Part shown: positions 22,317 to 31,991 of the stretch, piece after piece
Layout: each line of letters begins with the position of its first letter
How positions within the stretch are numbered: position 1 is the stretch's first letter
Assembly: GCF_033115175.1 (NCBI RefSeq)
Contig: NC_084850.1
Coordinates: 105,321,939 to 105,385,938 of the forward strand
Source: Lepus europaeus
Taxonomy: Eukaryota > Chordata > Mammalia > Lagomorpha > Leporidae
Direction: 5' to 3'
Length of the DNA stretch: 64,000 nucleotides
Position numbers and translations under genes: made by a program
Notes under the pieces: generated by a model
Database searches by the model: none
Seen by the model: only the letters and a program-made list of their open reading frames with translations
Told to the model about the DNA's origin: nothing

Positions 22317-22663
22317 TTTTCTTTTCTTTTTCTTTTTTTTTTTTTTTTTTTTTTTGACAGGCAGAGTGGACAGTGAGAGAGAGAGACAGAGAGAAAGGTC
22401 TTCCTTTTGCCGTTGGTTCACCCTCCAATGGCCGCCGCGGCTGGCGAGCTGCTCGAAGGCAGGAGCCAGGTGCTTCTCCTGGTCTCCCATGGGGTGCAGG
22501 GCCCAAGCACTTGGGCCATTCTCCACTGCACTCCCTGGCCACAGCAGAGAGCTGGCCTGGAAGAGGGGCAACCGGGACAGGATCGGTGCCCCGACCGGGA
22601 CTAGAACCCGGTGTGCCGGCACCGCAAGGCAGAGGATTAGCCTAGTGAGCCGCGGCGCCGGCC
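22317..22663 (-). mobile_element. Young-type CSINE inserted in the host SINE
   Basis: Flanked by 'ctgggtttc' at 22308-22316 and 22664-22672. Long poly(T) tract at 22329-22355. Near-consensus GC-rich body. Confidence 0.95.
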
Positions 22664-22740
22664 CTGGGTTTCCAACATAGGTGCAGGTGGCAGCTTAACC
22701 TGCTAGGCCACAGGGCTTACCCATGTTGTGCAAGCTCTTT

Positions 22741-23050
22741 AGCTAAAATCTTTTAGTTTGAACGAAGTACCCCCAAGTACTACCTAAAATCAAGATGGAC
22801 TATCAGAGAAATCATAGTAAAAATTTAAAGATATTTCTGCTGCCAGATTTGTATAGGTATAAGCTATTTCAGGGATAGGATAATGGACCATTTTATTTAT
22901 TGAGAGGGAAAAGGCAACATTTCCAGTAAGATGAGAGGCATCACCAAAATGGCTGAGGAGTGAAGCCCAGGAAATTGGGAAAACCACGTAAACAGGGAAT
23001 CAAGAAAGACGAAATGAAGCAGGGGTGACAAAGTTTCCAGAGGCTTCAGT
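22741..23050. other. Intergenic, nothing recognised
   Basis: About 300 bases of purine-rich DNA between two SINE clusters. No supported feature. Confidence 0.5.
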
Positions 23051-23064
23051 AAAGTGACTCAGAA

Positions 23065-23319
23065 GGGGGCTGTCCTGTGGGGCAGCCAGTAAAGACACCG
23101 CTTGGAGTGATGGCATCCCAAATGGGCACCAGTTCGAGACCCAGCTGCTCCTCTTCTGATCCAGCTATGGTCTGGGAAAGCAGTAGAAGATGGCCCAAGT
23201 CCTTGGGCCCCTGCACCGCACCCATGTGGGAGACCCGGAAGAAGTCCATGGCTCCTGGCTTCGGATCGGCGCAGCTGTGGCTGTTTCAGCTGTCTGGGGA
23301 GTAAACCAGCAGATGGAAG

Positions 23320-23364
<45 letters not shown>

Positions 23365-23782
23365 CTCTGTAACTCTGCTCTCAAACAAATTAATAAATCT
23401 TGGCTGGCGCCGTGGCTCAACAGGCTAATCCTCCGCCTAGCGGCGCCGGCACACCAGATTCTAGTCCCGGTCGGGGTGCCGGATTCTGTCCCGGTTGCCC
23501 CTCTTCCAGGCCAGCTCTCTGCTGTGGCCCGGGAGTGCAGTGGAGGATGGCCCAAGTCCTTGGGCCCTGCACCCGCATGGGAGACCAGGAGAAGCACCTG
23601 GCTCCTGCTTTGGATCAGCGCGGTGCGCCAGCCGCAGCGTGCTGGCCGCGGCGGCCATTGGAGGGTGAACCAACGGCAAAGGAAGACCTTTCTCTCTGTC
23701 TCTCTCTCACTGTCCACTCTGCCTGTCAAAAATAAATAAAAAAAAAAAGAAAGAAAAAAACAAATTAATAAATCTTAAAAAA
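23065..23782 (+). mobile_element. CSINE split in its tail by a young CSINE
   Basis: Body 23065-23401 and tail remnant 23777-23782 are enclosed by perfect copies of 'aaagtgactcagaa' (23051-23064 and 23783-23796). Includes a (CT)n tract at 23323-23360. Confidence 0.95.
23402..23757 (+). mobile_element. Young-type CSINE nested in a SINE tail
   Basis: Flanked by the 19-base repeat 'aaacaaattaataaatctt' at 23383-23401 and 23758-23776. A 17-base local duplication-like expansion ('gcgtgctggccgcggcggcc' region, 23637-23656) lengthens the body. Confidence 0.95.
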
Positions 23783-23885
23783 AAAGTGACTCAGAAAATG
23801 TATATGAATGAAAATGTGGAAGAAAAGTGCATTTTGAGGAGAGGTGGCCAAGAGTAGAAGAGAGAAAAAATAAAAGCCTGCCATG

Positions 23886-23995
23886 GTGTGTTAGCTTGGC
23901 TGCCAGGACAAAATAACAGAGACTGGGTTGCTGAGACAACAGAGATCCACTTTCCCTGATTCTGGAGGAGGACAGTCAGAGATCAGGGTTTCTGA
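23886..23995 (-). mobile_element. MaLR LTR fragment, antisense
   Basis: 'gtgtgttagcttggctgcca', 'caaaataacagagactgggt' and 'gattctggaggaggacagtc' follow the antisense start of an MST/MLT-type LTR. The rest is missing. Confidence 0.6.
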
Positions 23996-24369
23996 AGAAC
24001 TACAAGGAATTTTGTAGAATACTCCTCAATATAGATTTGTCTGGTGTTTTCTTGTGATTAGATTTCCAATTTGCCTTTTGGCAGGAATATAACAGAAGTG
24101 CGAGAGTGTTTTAATTGCATCCTATCAGGTGGTGCACAATTTTAATTTGTCCAGTACTGATATTAATTTTGATGTCCTTATTCCTTACTTTTATAGTCAG
24201 TTCAGTAAAACTATGCAAATATCTTATTCCTCACTAAACTTTCAGTGTAATCCCTTATTTCCATCACTATAAACCTATGCATCTCTATTTTATTCAATAG
24301 TTTATAATACGATATATATTTATTTTGATGCCCAAATTGTCTGAAAGTTGCCCATTGGGTGGCTCTGTA
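23996..24369. other. Intergenic, AT-rich, nothing recognised
   Basis: No gene or named repeat is supported. Confidence 0.45.
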
Positions 24370-24905
24370 ATCAGGATCGATCTTTCATCCACTGGTTCAC
24401 TCCCCTAAATGACTGCAACAGCCAGAGTTGGGTCAGACCAAACCGAGGAGCCTGAAACTGTATCCACATATCCCACATGGGTGCCAGGGCCCAAGCACTT
24501 GGGCTGTCTTCTGGTGCTTTCCCAGGCACATTAACAAGAACTGAATTGAAAGTGGAGCAGCTGGGACATGAATCGGTGCCCATACAGGATGCCAGTGTTG
24601 TAGGCCATGGCTTTACCCACTGCTTCCCTAAGTCTGCATTAGTAGGAAGCTGGAGTCAGGAGCCAGAGCTGTGCATTAAATCTAGGTACTGCAATATGGG
24701 AGACAAACACCTTAACCACTGGGAAGCAGTGGTGACATCTCAAGCAATTGGGTTCCCGTCACCTAGGTGGGAAATCAGAGCTCCTGGCTTTGAGTGCAGC
24801 CCATCCTTGGCTTTGTGAGCATTTGAAAAGTGAACCATAGTTGGAAGTGCATGCTCTCTTTCTGCCTTCACTCTCTCTGTCTCTCCCACTCTTAAATAAA
24901 TAGAT
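24370..24905. mobile_element. Three old CSINE fragments, last one inverted
   Basis: Antisense copy 24370-24627 lacking its tail, a second antisense head-side piece 24628-24719, then a sense-strand 3' half 24720-24905 ending 'cttaaataaatagatttt'. The arrangement forms an imperfect inverted repeat. Confidence 0.8.
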
Positions 24906-24920
24906 TTTAAGTGGTAACTG

Positions 24921-24946
24921 TATATATATAATATATATATATATAT
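24921..24946 (+). repeat. (AT)n microsatellite
   Basis: Alternating AT run next to a CA run at the end of the SINE cluster. Confidence 0.9.
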
Positions 24947-24954
24947 GCACACAC

Positions 24955-25080
24955 ACATGTTGATGGATATGTTAATTAACTTGAAATAATCATTTCACAA
25001 TGTTTACATATATCAAGTCATCTTGTACTCCTTGACTATACACAATTTTTATTTGTCAATTATACCTCAATAAACACGGA
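24955..25080 (+). mobile_element. L1 3' end, sense
   Basis: 'aatcatttcacaatgtttac', 'acaatttttatttgtcaatt' and 'acctcaataaac' match the terminal 3'UTR order of mammalian L1. Confidence 0.7.
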
Positions 25081-25159
25081 CAAAATTCAAATTTGAAAAA
25101 CATTCCTGTTTTTATGTCTGGTAAGGTAAGGCCTCTGTCTTCTTTTATTTTGGCTCTTC

Positions 25160-25514
25160 TTTTTCAGGGTCTTCCTGGATATTCTAATCAATGGAAAAAC
25201 TGCTGCAAACAAGAAATGTTAACAAAGTAACAGGTATAACATAAATATGCAAAATTAAAGTTCTTCATTAAAAATCAGTATCATATTTGAATATATAGTG
25301 AAAGAAAAAATTTCATTGACAATAGAAAAAAAAGGAAATGCCTAGACATAAATCAACTATGGACATCCAAAACCTGTATGAGGAAAATTACAGAACTGTT
25401 TAGAAATACACAAAGTTATATTGGAACAAATGAAAAAGCATTCCAAGTTTTGGGATACAGAATAGCCAGTGTCTTAAAGATGGTGATTCTTCCCGATTTA
25501 TTTTATGAATGTTT
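25160..25514 (+). mobile_element. L1 ORF2 fragment, sense, degraded
   Basis: 'tgcctagacataaatcaact', 'aaaacctgtatgaggaaaat' and 'gccagtgtcttaaagatggt' correspond to the ORF2 3' half. Frame disrupted. It may continue after the following SINE near 25906-25945. Confidence 0.65.
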
Positions 25515-25567
25515 TATTTATTTATAAACGTTTTATTTATTTGAAAGGCAGAGTAAAACCCACACAC

Positions 25568-25657
<90 letters not shown>

Positions 25658-25905
25658 GGATATCTTCCACTGACTTGTTCACAAATGCCCAGGGCTGAGC
25701 CAGACTCAAGCCAGGAGCCCAGTACTCCATCCAGGTCTCCCATATGGGTGGCAAGGGCCCTAGCACTTGGGCCATCATCTGCTGCCTCTAAGGAGCATTA
25801 ACTGAAAGGCAGGTCTTAAGCAAAGTAGCCAGAACTCAAACTGGCACTCTGAAATGGGATGTGGCATCCCAAGCGTCAGCCTAACCACCACAATATCCGT
25901 TCCCC
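25515..25905 (-). mobile_element. CSINE expanded by (AT)n and (GA)n
   Basis: Tail 'tttatttatttgaaaggcag' at 25534-25553, then an AT run (25569-25604) and GA run (25605-25656) in place of the usual short GA tract, then body and head. The microsatellites lengthen the element by roughly 70 bases. Confidence 0.88.
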
Positions 25906-25945
25906 AAGTTAATTTTAAATTTGACCCGATCCCAAGAAAATCATT

Positions 25946-27639
25946 CATCAACCTGCTTTTTGTTTAGAACTGCTTCACTTTCCTCAGGCAGCCCACATCA
26001 AAGGATAAGTTGGAGGCCTGGCCCCTGGTCCAGGAGGGAACAATTCTGAAGGGCCATTCCCATCTCGGGGTTCCCCACAGAGTCACCCAGGGCTACCGCT
26101 GAGAATGTGTCACAGCTCGACTTCTTCAACTTCCCACTCCTCTCCTTTGCCCTCTGCAGGCGTGGATCCTGGGGACACTCTCTAGCACACCTCCTGCCTG
26201 CTTTCCACATAATTCAGACTGTGGCATGTCCTGGATTTGGGTTGATGTGTCAGCATAGAATCTGCAATCCTGTGGGATTAAACACACTGCCCTCTTTTTG
26301 CAAAAGAACTGGTGAAAGCCCTTAACCGGATGTTCTTGGGCAATGTCTGTTCTGAGTTTCTCTTCTTCTTCAGCCAAATGTTTTGCTATTTGCCCTTCTG
26401 TGTCACATTCAGTCTGGTCACATAATCTCTTCTGATACATCACCCCTTGTTTAGGACCCTAGTTATGATTTGTAGAAATATTCTAAGCCTCAGTATCAGT
26501 GGTTGTAAAAAAAATACACTTTGGGTACAGATACTTTAGCCCTTGATTTTCTCCCATCTGTCCTGCAACGTGTCTGGGGATGACCTTGATCTTTCTGAGG
26601 CTTTGTAGCCTGGCGACTCTGATTCCTTATGTTCCAGGCTCAGCCCTTCTGTGCTCTCTGTGTTCCCTTTCCTGCCCATGCTCTGGCAATGAGGTCACAG
26701 GAAAAAGAGTTGTAGCCTGGTTCCTGGGGCAAGAAGAGTCTCTTTCCTGTCCATCTCAACTGTCTCTATACGTCGGCTCAGTGCATGCATGGAGATTTTG
26801 GGCCATGGACACTCACCTGTCCTCTGTCTTGTTCCCTGCCAACCCCACTTTGACTCAGTTCCTGTCAAGCGCCCTGGCCCTGGAATAGGTCTTTATTTTG
26901 GCGTCTTAATCTTGACTTGCACGGAAGCTGGGTTCCCCCAACTCTTGGTCTATCTGAAGATGTTATCTACCCTAATCAAATCTTTGGGGCCCAAACAAGG
27001 TCTTGGCCCAATGAGGACTCCTCTATCATCTTTTTGCTTCTGAGGAGGGGATTTGGACACTCTCAGATTAGGATACACACTGATGATGAGCAGACCCAGG
27101 AGCACTGTGACTGTTCATGGAACGTTATTAAAGAGCTGCCCTTGCTGTGATAGCTGACCCTTTCATGATTTTATCCCTCAATGCCTGTTTTTTCTTTTAA
27201 AAAGATCAACAGAGTATTAGGAAAAAAAACCGGTAAGCTCTGAAAAAACTAATTTGTTTTAAACAAATTTTCCATCCCCTGTCAAGCTTCCAGCATTAAA
27301 AAATAAAAGGAAAATGTACAACTCAGATAATATCTGGTGAACAATGTTGGGCACAGCCTGCTTCTTTATTGAAACCTCCTGTGGCATCACAAGAGACTCA
27401 CTGAAATATCCGTTAATGAAAAGCTGGACAGCAAGAAAGAAGTAATAAGGATATTTTATCTCTTGGGCCGTCTTCTAATAAAAACATGAAAGGAATGGAT
27501 GTTCATTTTAATTGATGAAAGAAACATGGATTTCATCAACTTGAAAAGGCAAATAAACACCGCTAGGGACACAGCACTGCCCTGTGCTCCTTGGTTAGAG
27601 GTGCTGAGTGTGGCTTCCTTGGAACATGAACTAGGTTTC
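25946..27639. other. Intergenic, one unidentified repeat-like segment
   Basis: A segment at about 26039-26150 shares its motif order with 41924-42000 and may be one old dispersed repeat. The frames at 26126-26443 (-) and 26580-26888 (+) carry no recognisable domain. Nothing else is supported. Confidence 0.45.
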
Positions 27640-27775
27640 TGGTCATTGTCTAGTTTCACATTTAGTTTTCCTAGAATTTGCCTCATCCTTTGTTTCTAAT
27701 GGTGTTATTTCTAAAGATGGGCACAATGCCTGACACAGACTTGGTGCTCAATAAATTATTCTTGAAGAGCCTAAT
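27640..27775 (+). mobile_element. MIR fragment (3' half)
   Basis: Ends with the MIR/L2-like signature 'aatgcctgacacagacttgg' and 'tgctcaataaattattcttg'. Confidence 0.55.
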
Positions 27776-27944
27776 AAAAAAATCCATCATCCCTTCTAGT
27801 TGGAAAGAGTAGACACAAACACACACATAAATAAATGATGCTTCCTGTCCTACTATTAATTATTCACTTTTATCATCTTATTATTCACTAGTATTTTTGT
27901 GATACTTAAGTCCTAAAGGCCGTTGAGGATGTTCTTGTTCACCG

Positions 27945-28650
27945 GCCTATGTCCATTTCTTGCAGTTCTCCAGTATCAAGTTTGCTTCATAACTTGCTGT
28001 TGACTCTGCCTGGAGTGCTCATCTTCCTCAATAGTGAACCCCCGGGGCTGGAACTGTGGCCGTAGCAGGTAAAGCCGCCACTTGCAGTGCCTGCATCCCA
28101 TATGGGCACTGGTTCAAGACCTAGCTGCTCCACTTCTGATCCAGCTCTCTCCTGTGGCCTGGGAAAGCAGTAGAAGATGGCCCAAGTCCTTGGGCCCCTG
28201 CACCCATGTGGGAGACCCGGAAGAAATCCCTGGCTCCTGGTTTCGGATTGGCACAGCTGTGGCCATTGCAGCCATCTGGGGAGTGAACCAGCTGATGGAA
28301 GATCTCTCTCTCTCTCTCTCTGTCTCTATCGCTCTCTGTAACTCTGACTTTCAAATAAATAAAAACAAATCTTTAAAAAAATAGTGAACTCCTAATCATC
28401 CTTCAAGTCCCAACAGAAGCATCATTTGCTCCTGGAGCTGCTCCTGGATTGCTCGGAGTCAGATGATCTGGCCCTGCTATGTGTTCCAGAGTGACATTCA
28501 GAACTCTGCTTGTGATCACCGTTCCTGGATGTCCCCTGGTAGAGCGTGAGCCCCAGGAGGGCAGGAGCAGCTTCTGTCTTGTTCATCCCTTAGTCAGGGC
28601 TTAGCATAGCAGGTGTTCAATAAATGCTGGTAGAATGAATAGACTCCTTC
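27945..28650 (+). mobile_element. L2 3' end, sense, interrupted by a CSINE
   Basis: Left 27945-28039 ('actctgcctggagtgctcat'), right 28390-28650 ('cctaatcatccttcaagtcc', 'tgagccccaggagggcagga', 'ggtgttcaataaatgctggt'). The two parts join smoothly when the SINE is removed. Confidence 0.85.
28040..28379 (+). mobile_element. CSINE inserted in L2
   Basis: Flanked by 'aatagtgaac' at 28030-28039 and 28380-28389. Full length with a (CT)n tract at 28304-28322. Confidence 0.96.
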
Positions 28651-28741
28651 TCATGCCGGGTGCCTCGAGATAGAGAAGGGGGTCTAGAGCGTGCTGATGG
28701 TTCTGGCACTGATGGAGAGACAGAGGCTGTAGTAGAGGAGA

Positions 28742-28856
28742 ATGTGCTCAAGGAGTGCGGTCCACGGGCCAGCAGCACTGAAACGCACTTCTCAGACCCC
28801 ATCCCCGACCTGGGCGATTGGTGCGCACATTCGAGTTTGAGAAGCACTGGCTCCTC
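28742..28856 (-). mobile_element. MER5A-type hAT-Charlie MITE
   Basis: Reads 'ggagtgcggtccacgggcca', 'gcagcactgaaacgcacttc', and ends 'tcgagtttgagaagcactgg', the reverse orientation of a MER5-family element. Confidence 0.75.
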
Positions 28857-28949
28857 TAGCCTCATGATGCAGAGGAAGGAGGCGGACCTCTGGAGTTATC
28901 CCACCTACGAGACTGAGGGCCCTGAACAGGCCCAGGAGGCTGATTGAAT

Positions 28950-28960
28950 GGGGGGGGGGG
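28950..28960 (+). repeat. Poly(G) run
   Basis: Eleven consecutive G residues. Likely length-variable and error-prone in assemblies. Confidence 0.95.
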
Positions 28961-29177
28961 TTAACCTCTGAGCCCCTTTAAGGGCTCCAGCTTTCCTTGT
29001 GACCAAGACCTGAGTTCCAATTCAACTCATTTTTGCAGCATAGAGCACAAGGTAACTGACTCCCTCTGTCTTGAGAAAACATAGTTTGCTAGTTTTTTTC
29101 CCCAGACACTACGGAACTATGGCTGCTTTCCCAGCCTCATTGTCAGTTGTATATAGAAAAGGGATAATCATCATGAG

Positions 29178-29900
29178 TGCTTGATAACAGTGGTAACGAT
29201 GCCTCTTGGGAGGCCCACATCCCAAATCAGAGGGCTTGGTTCAAGTCCTCCACTTTCTTTTTTTTTTTTTCTTTTCTTTTTTTTTTTCTTTTCTTTTTTT
29301 TTTTTTTTTTTTTTGCAGGCGGAGTGGATAGTGAGAGAGAGAGACAGAGAGAAAGGTCTTCCTTTGTCGTTGGTTCACCCTCCAATGGCCACTGCGGCCA
29401 GCGCATCTCGCTGATCCGAAGCCAGGAGCCAGGTGCTTCTCCTGGTCTCCCATGCAGGTGCAGGGCCCAAGGACTTGGGCCATCCTCCACTGCCTTCCCG
29501 GGCCATAACAGAGAGCTGGCCTGGAAGAGGGGCAACCGGGATAGAATCCGGCGCCCCAACCGGGACTAGAACCCGGTGTGCCGGCGCCGCAAGGCGGAGG
29601 ATTAGCCTGTTAAGCCACGGCGCCAGCCTCAAGTCCTCCACTTTCGATCCAGCTGCCTGTTAGTGGGCACCCTGGGAGGCAACCGATGATAGTTCAAGTG
29701 CTTGGTTCCCTGCCACCCACGTGGGAGACCCAGATGGAGTCCCAGGCTTCTGGCTTCAGTCTGGCCTAGCCTTGGTTGTTGTGGGCATTTGGGGAGTGAA
29801 CCAGTGTATAGGAGATCTGTCTACCCTCCCCCAACCCTTCACCCACCTTGTATCTGTCTCTTTACCTTTCAAATAACTAATTAACTAACTAAATAAAAGG
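29178..29900 (+). mobile_element. Old CSINE split by a young CSINE
   Basis: Left piece 29178-29257 ('cccacatcccaaatcagagg'), right piece 29646-29900 ('cgatccagctgcctgttagt', 'cacgtgggagacccagatgg', 'aataactaattaactaacta' tail). Confidence 0.88.
29258..29628 (-). mobile_element. Young-type CSINE with long pyrimidine tail
   Basis: Flanked by a perfect 17-base duplication 'tcaagtcctccactttc' (29241-29257 and 29629-29645). The poly(T) tail is interspersed with C to about 57 bases. Confidence 0.97.
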
Positions 29901-31026
29901 GATAGTCAATCTGCCCATGCCCTTAAGCTAATTCTGCACTGCTGGAGCCAAACAGCAAAGAGACAGATCTCAAGCAAATCCCACAAGGAGCCTCTCCAGC
30001 CACCCCATCTCAGCTGACATGATTAATCACAGACCAGGTGAGGGCACAGTGCCCACACCTAAGGAGTGGCCCAAAGCTTCAGGGCACTGTGGGCAGAGGA
30101 GGAGCAGAAGGGCATGACAAGGAGGAGGTCAACCCAGGCCTCATTCCCTGCAGGTGACACGGGGCGGAGCTCCGGGTTCTAACTGTTTGATACCAAAGTA
30201 GGAAAAGACGAAAGTTTCTAGAACCAAAGTCAGAGCGAGCCAGGACTTTTCCTGCTATTAGTAACTTCTCAGTCACCAAAGTGCCTAAACCCTTGTCTCG
30301 CGTGAAGGCAGCAGCAGCTTAAGATACCTCAGTAGCAGGTGCCTACAGGGAGCAAGGGGGGAGGAGGCAGAGGTGTGCTTCAGGTTCTCACCAACATGCC
30401 AGGCCTGGAGCCAGCTCCTCCTAGGCCTGCAGCTCACCTAGCCTGAGCAGTGCGCTTCAACCAATTACTTCTCCAAAGGCCACCCTACATTGCTTCTCCC
30501 CATTTTTACTTCTCAGAGGTGGCTTTCCTACTGCTCAAAAAATACAGCTCTGTTTTAGTTGGAGCCTTCTCAGCTTAAGCACCTATAATCTAATTGCATC
30601 ACCCCTATGTCTGGCAAAGCCAGGGTCCCTGGGGTCACATGAATAACTCAGCATGTTGCTTCAGGGGGGATCTGCATCATGCACTGGCCATCAGGACCTC
30701 TCCACGTCACCACCAGCACTCCCACCCCACCCCACCCCGGGTTCTAGCCTCCACAGCTTACGCTACAGACACACTGTGTTGCTTAAGGAACTGGCTTGCT
30801 TGATCACTTGCAAAAGTGGGGAAACTTAGCAGTGTCTTTGGATGCTGTGCTTGCAAGGCTAGGGAAAGAAACCTCTGAAGTTAATTACCAAAGGGGAGTA
30901 GGGAAAGAAGTGTGTGTTTGTAAGGTGGGTGAGGCGGGCTAGGAATCCCACCCAAGGATATGCCAACATAATTGCAACACCACAGGGTGGATGAAAGTGG
31001 GTCTCAGAATCTTCTTGGTTTTTTAA
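29901..31026. other. Repeat-poor upstream region of MAOB
   Basis: About 1.1 kb with no recognised mobile element, 0.9-2 kb upstream of the MAOB start codon. Includes a short (CACCC)-like run near 30720-30738. No exon is supported. Possible distal promoter by position only. Confidence 0.5.
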
Positions 31027-31325
31027 TTAAATTTAAATTTTTAATTAGTTTATTTGAGAGAGAGGAGAGAGAGAATGAATATTCCATTTGCTGGTTCACT
31101 CCCCAAATCCCAAATGCCTGAAATAGCTGGGGCTGGGCTAGGCCAAAGACAGTTACCAGGAGCTCCATCGGGGTCGCCCATGTGGGTGGCAGGGGCCCAA
31201 GCCCTTGAGCTACCCTCTCTCCCTCCCAGGGTGTGCATTAGCGGGTATATGCAATGGGAAGCAGAGTTGGGACTGGAACCCAGGCACCCTCATGGCATCT
31301 TAACCACTAGGTCAAACCGCCGCCT
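31027..31325 (-). mobile_element. Old CSINE upstream of MAOB
   Basis: 'ttaattagtttatttgagag', 'ctggttcactccccaaatcc', 'gtgggtggcaggggcccaag'; the head is degraded near 31325. It is the nearest SINE upstream of the promoter, about 0.6 kb from the start codon. Confidence 0.85.
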
Positions 31326-31705
31326 GCCTCCCATTTTACAATTTTCATTGACACAAATGGGGGTAGAAAGTGATAGTTCAATGCATGGCTTTTCTCTTTC
31401 TCACTTTTTATCTTACCTTTCCAACTACTTTCTCACTTTCCTCATCTGTAAAAATGGGTTGCCCTAAGGTTGAATAGGAATCATGAGTAAGACCCTTAGC
31501 ACAAGGCCTGGTACCTGCAAAAAGCTTAATTAATGCTTGCAATTATTCACTCCATAGTGAGGAGGCCTTGGGGCACCAGCGGAAGACACTCCACTCTGTC
31601 ACCCTCCCAGTCCCCAAGCACACCAGGGAGGTGGATGGGAAAATAAGGTGCAAAAGGTCGAAGGGGGAGGGACTTTCTGAGGTCTCAGGTGACCCGTGGG
31701 TTCAG

Positions 31706-31757
31706 GCGCCCGCCCTCCCCCCGGGCCAGGGCGGTGGAGCTGCAGGCGGGGGCGGTG
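31706..31757 (+). promoter_or_regulatory. MAOB: Upstream GC-box cluster
   Basis: Three GC-box-like motifs: 'cgcccgccctccccc' on the reverse strand at about 31707-31721, 'agggcggtgg' at 31728-31737, and 'ggcgggggcgg' at 31745-31755. The human MAOB core promoter is known for Sp1 clusters and a CACCC element; the orthology of these particular sites is inferred. Confidence 0.6.
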
Positions 31758-31807
31758 GCCGAGCTGCTCCTCCCGGCCTGCGCGTCGGCAGGCGTGGCTG
31801 CACGTCC

Positions 31808-31832
31808 GGGTGGCGCTGGCCCAGCAATATAG
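31808..31832 (+). promoter_or_regulatory. MAOB: CACCC-like motif and TATA-like box
   Basis: 'gggtg' (CACCC on the other strand) at 31808-31812 is followed by 'aatatag' at 31826-31832 in a GC-rich setting. If the latter is the TATA box, transcription would start near 31855-31865, giving a 5'UTR of about 80-90 bases. A second GC-box cluster lies downstream at about 31876-31893. Confidence 0.45.
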
Positions 31833-31945
31833 CTGCTGGGCCGAGGCGCTGGTGCGTGGGGGCCAGCGCGCGGCGTGCGGGCGGGGGCGGCGGCCTGGAG
31901 ATCCGAGCAGCAGGCGACCGGGCGGCCCAGAGAGAGGCGAGCAAC

Positions 31946-31991
31946 ATGAGCAGCAAATGCGATGTGGTCGTGGTGGGGGGCGGCATCTCAG
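31946..31991 (+). CDS. MAOB: Monoamine oxidase B, coding exon 1 (partial gene)
   Basis: The 46-nt coding part of exon 1 reads MSSKCDVVVVGGGIS plus the first base of the next codon, and stops at the donor 'tcag|gtcagt' (gt at 31992-31993). This is the MAOB N terminus: human MAOB begins identically except Asn rather than Ser at residue 3. MAOA differs, starting with a longer leader before its DVVVIGGG motif. The residues form the first beta strand and glycine-rich loop of the Rossmann fold that binds the FAD dinucleotide. The final Gly of the loop and the downstream helix lie in exon 2, which I could not find in the window. MAOB is an outer-mitochondrial-membrane flavoenzyme that oxidatively deaminates phenethylamine, dopamine and other amines; its membrane anchor is C-terminal and far outside this window. 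The start is chosen by homology and has A at -3 ('gcaacatgag'). The same frame stays open for about 380 bases upstream, so no in-frame stop confirms the start. In mammals MAOB lies tail-to-tail with MAOA on the X chromosome. Confidence 0.93.

Larger units (their letters stand above)
21796..22723 (-). mobile_element. Host CSINE split into three pieces
   Basis: Tail with (ATTT)n at 21796-21847, middle at 22185-22316, and head at 22673-22723 ('gctaggccacagggcttacc'). The original duplication is 'tgttgtgcaagttcttt' (21079-21095) and 'tgttgtgcaagctcttt' (22724-22740), 16 of 17 matching, so it enclosed the later insertions. Confidence 0.9.

Noticed and set aside
23286..23729. A 147-residue antisense frame; similar 80-140 residue frames occur at many sites
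   Set aside because: All are frames of the CSINE consensus (recurring peptides such as 'GPSSTALPGHSRELAWKRGN') and follow the SINE positions exactly.
1..31560. Search for NDP or another gene upstream of MAOB
   Set aside because: No cystine-knot coding exon or other recognisable exon was seen. The region reads as intergenic repeats.
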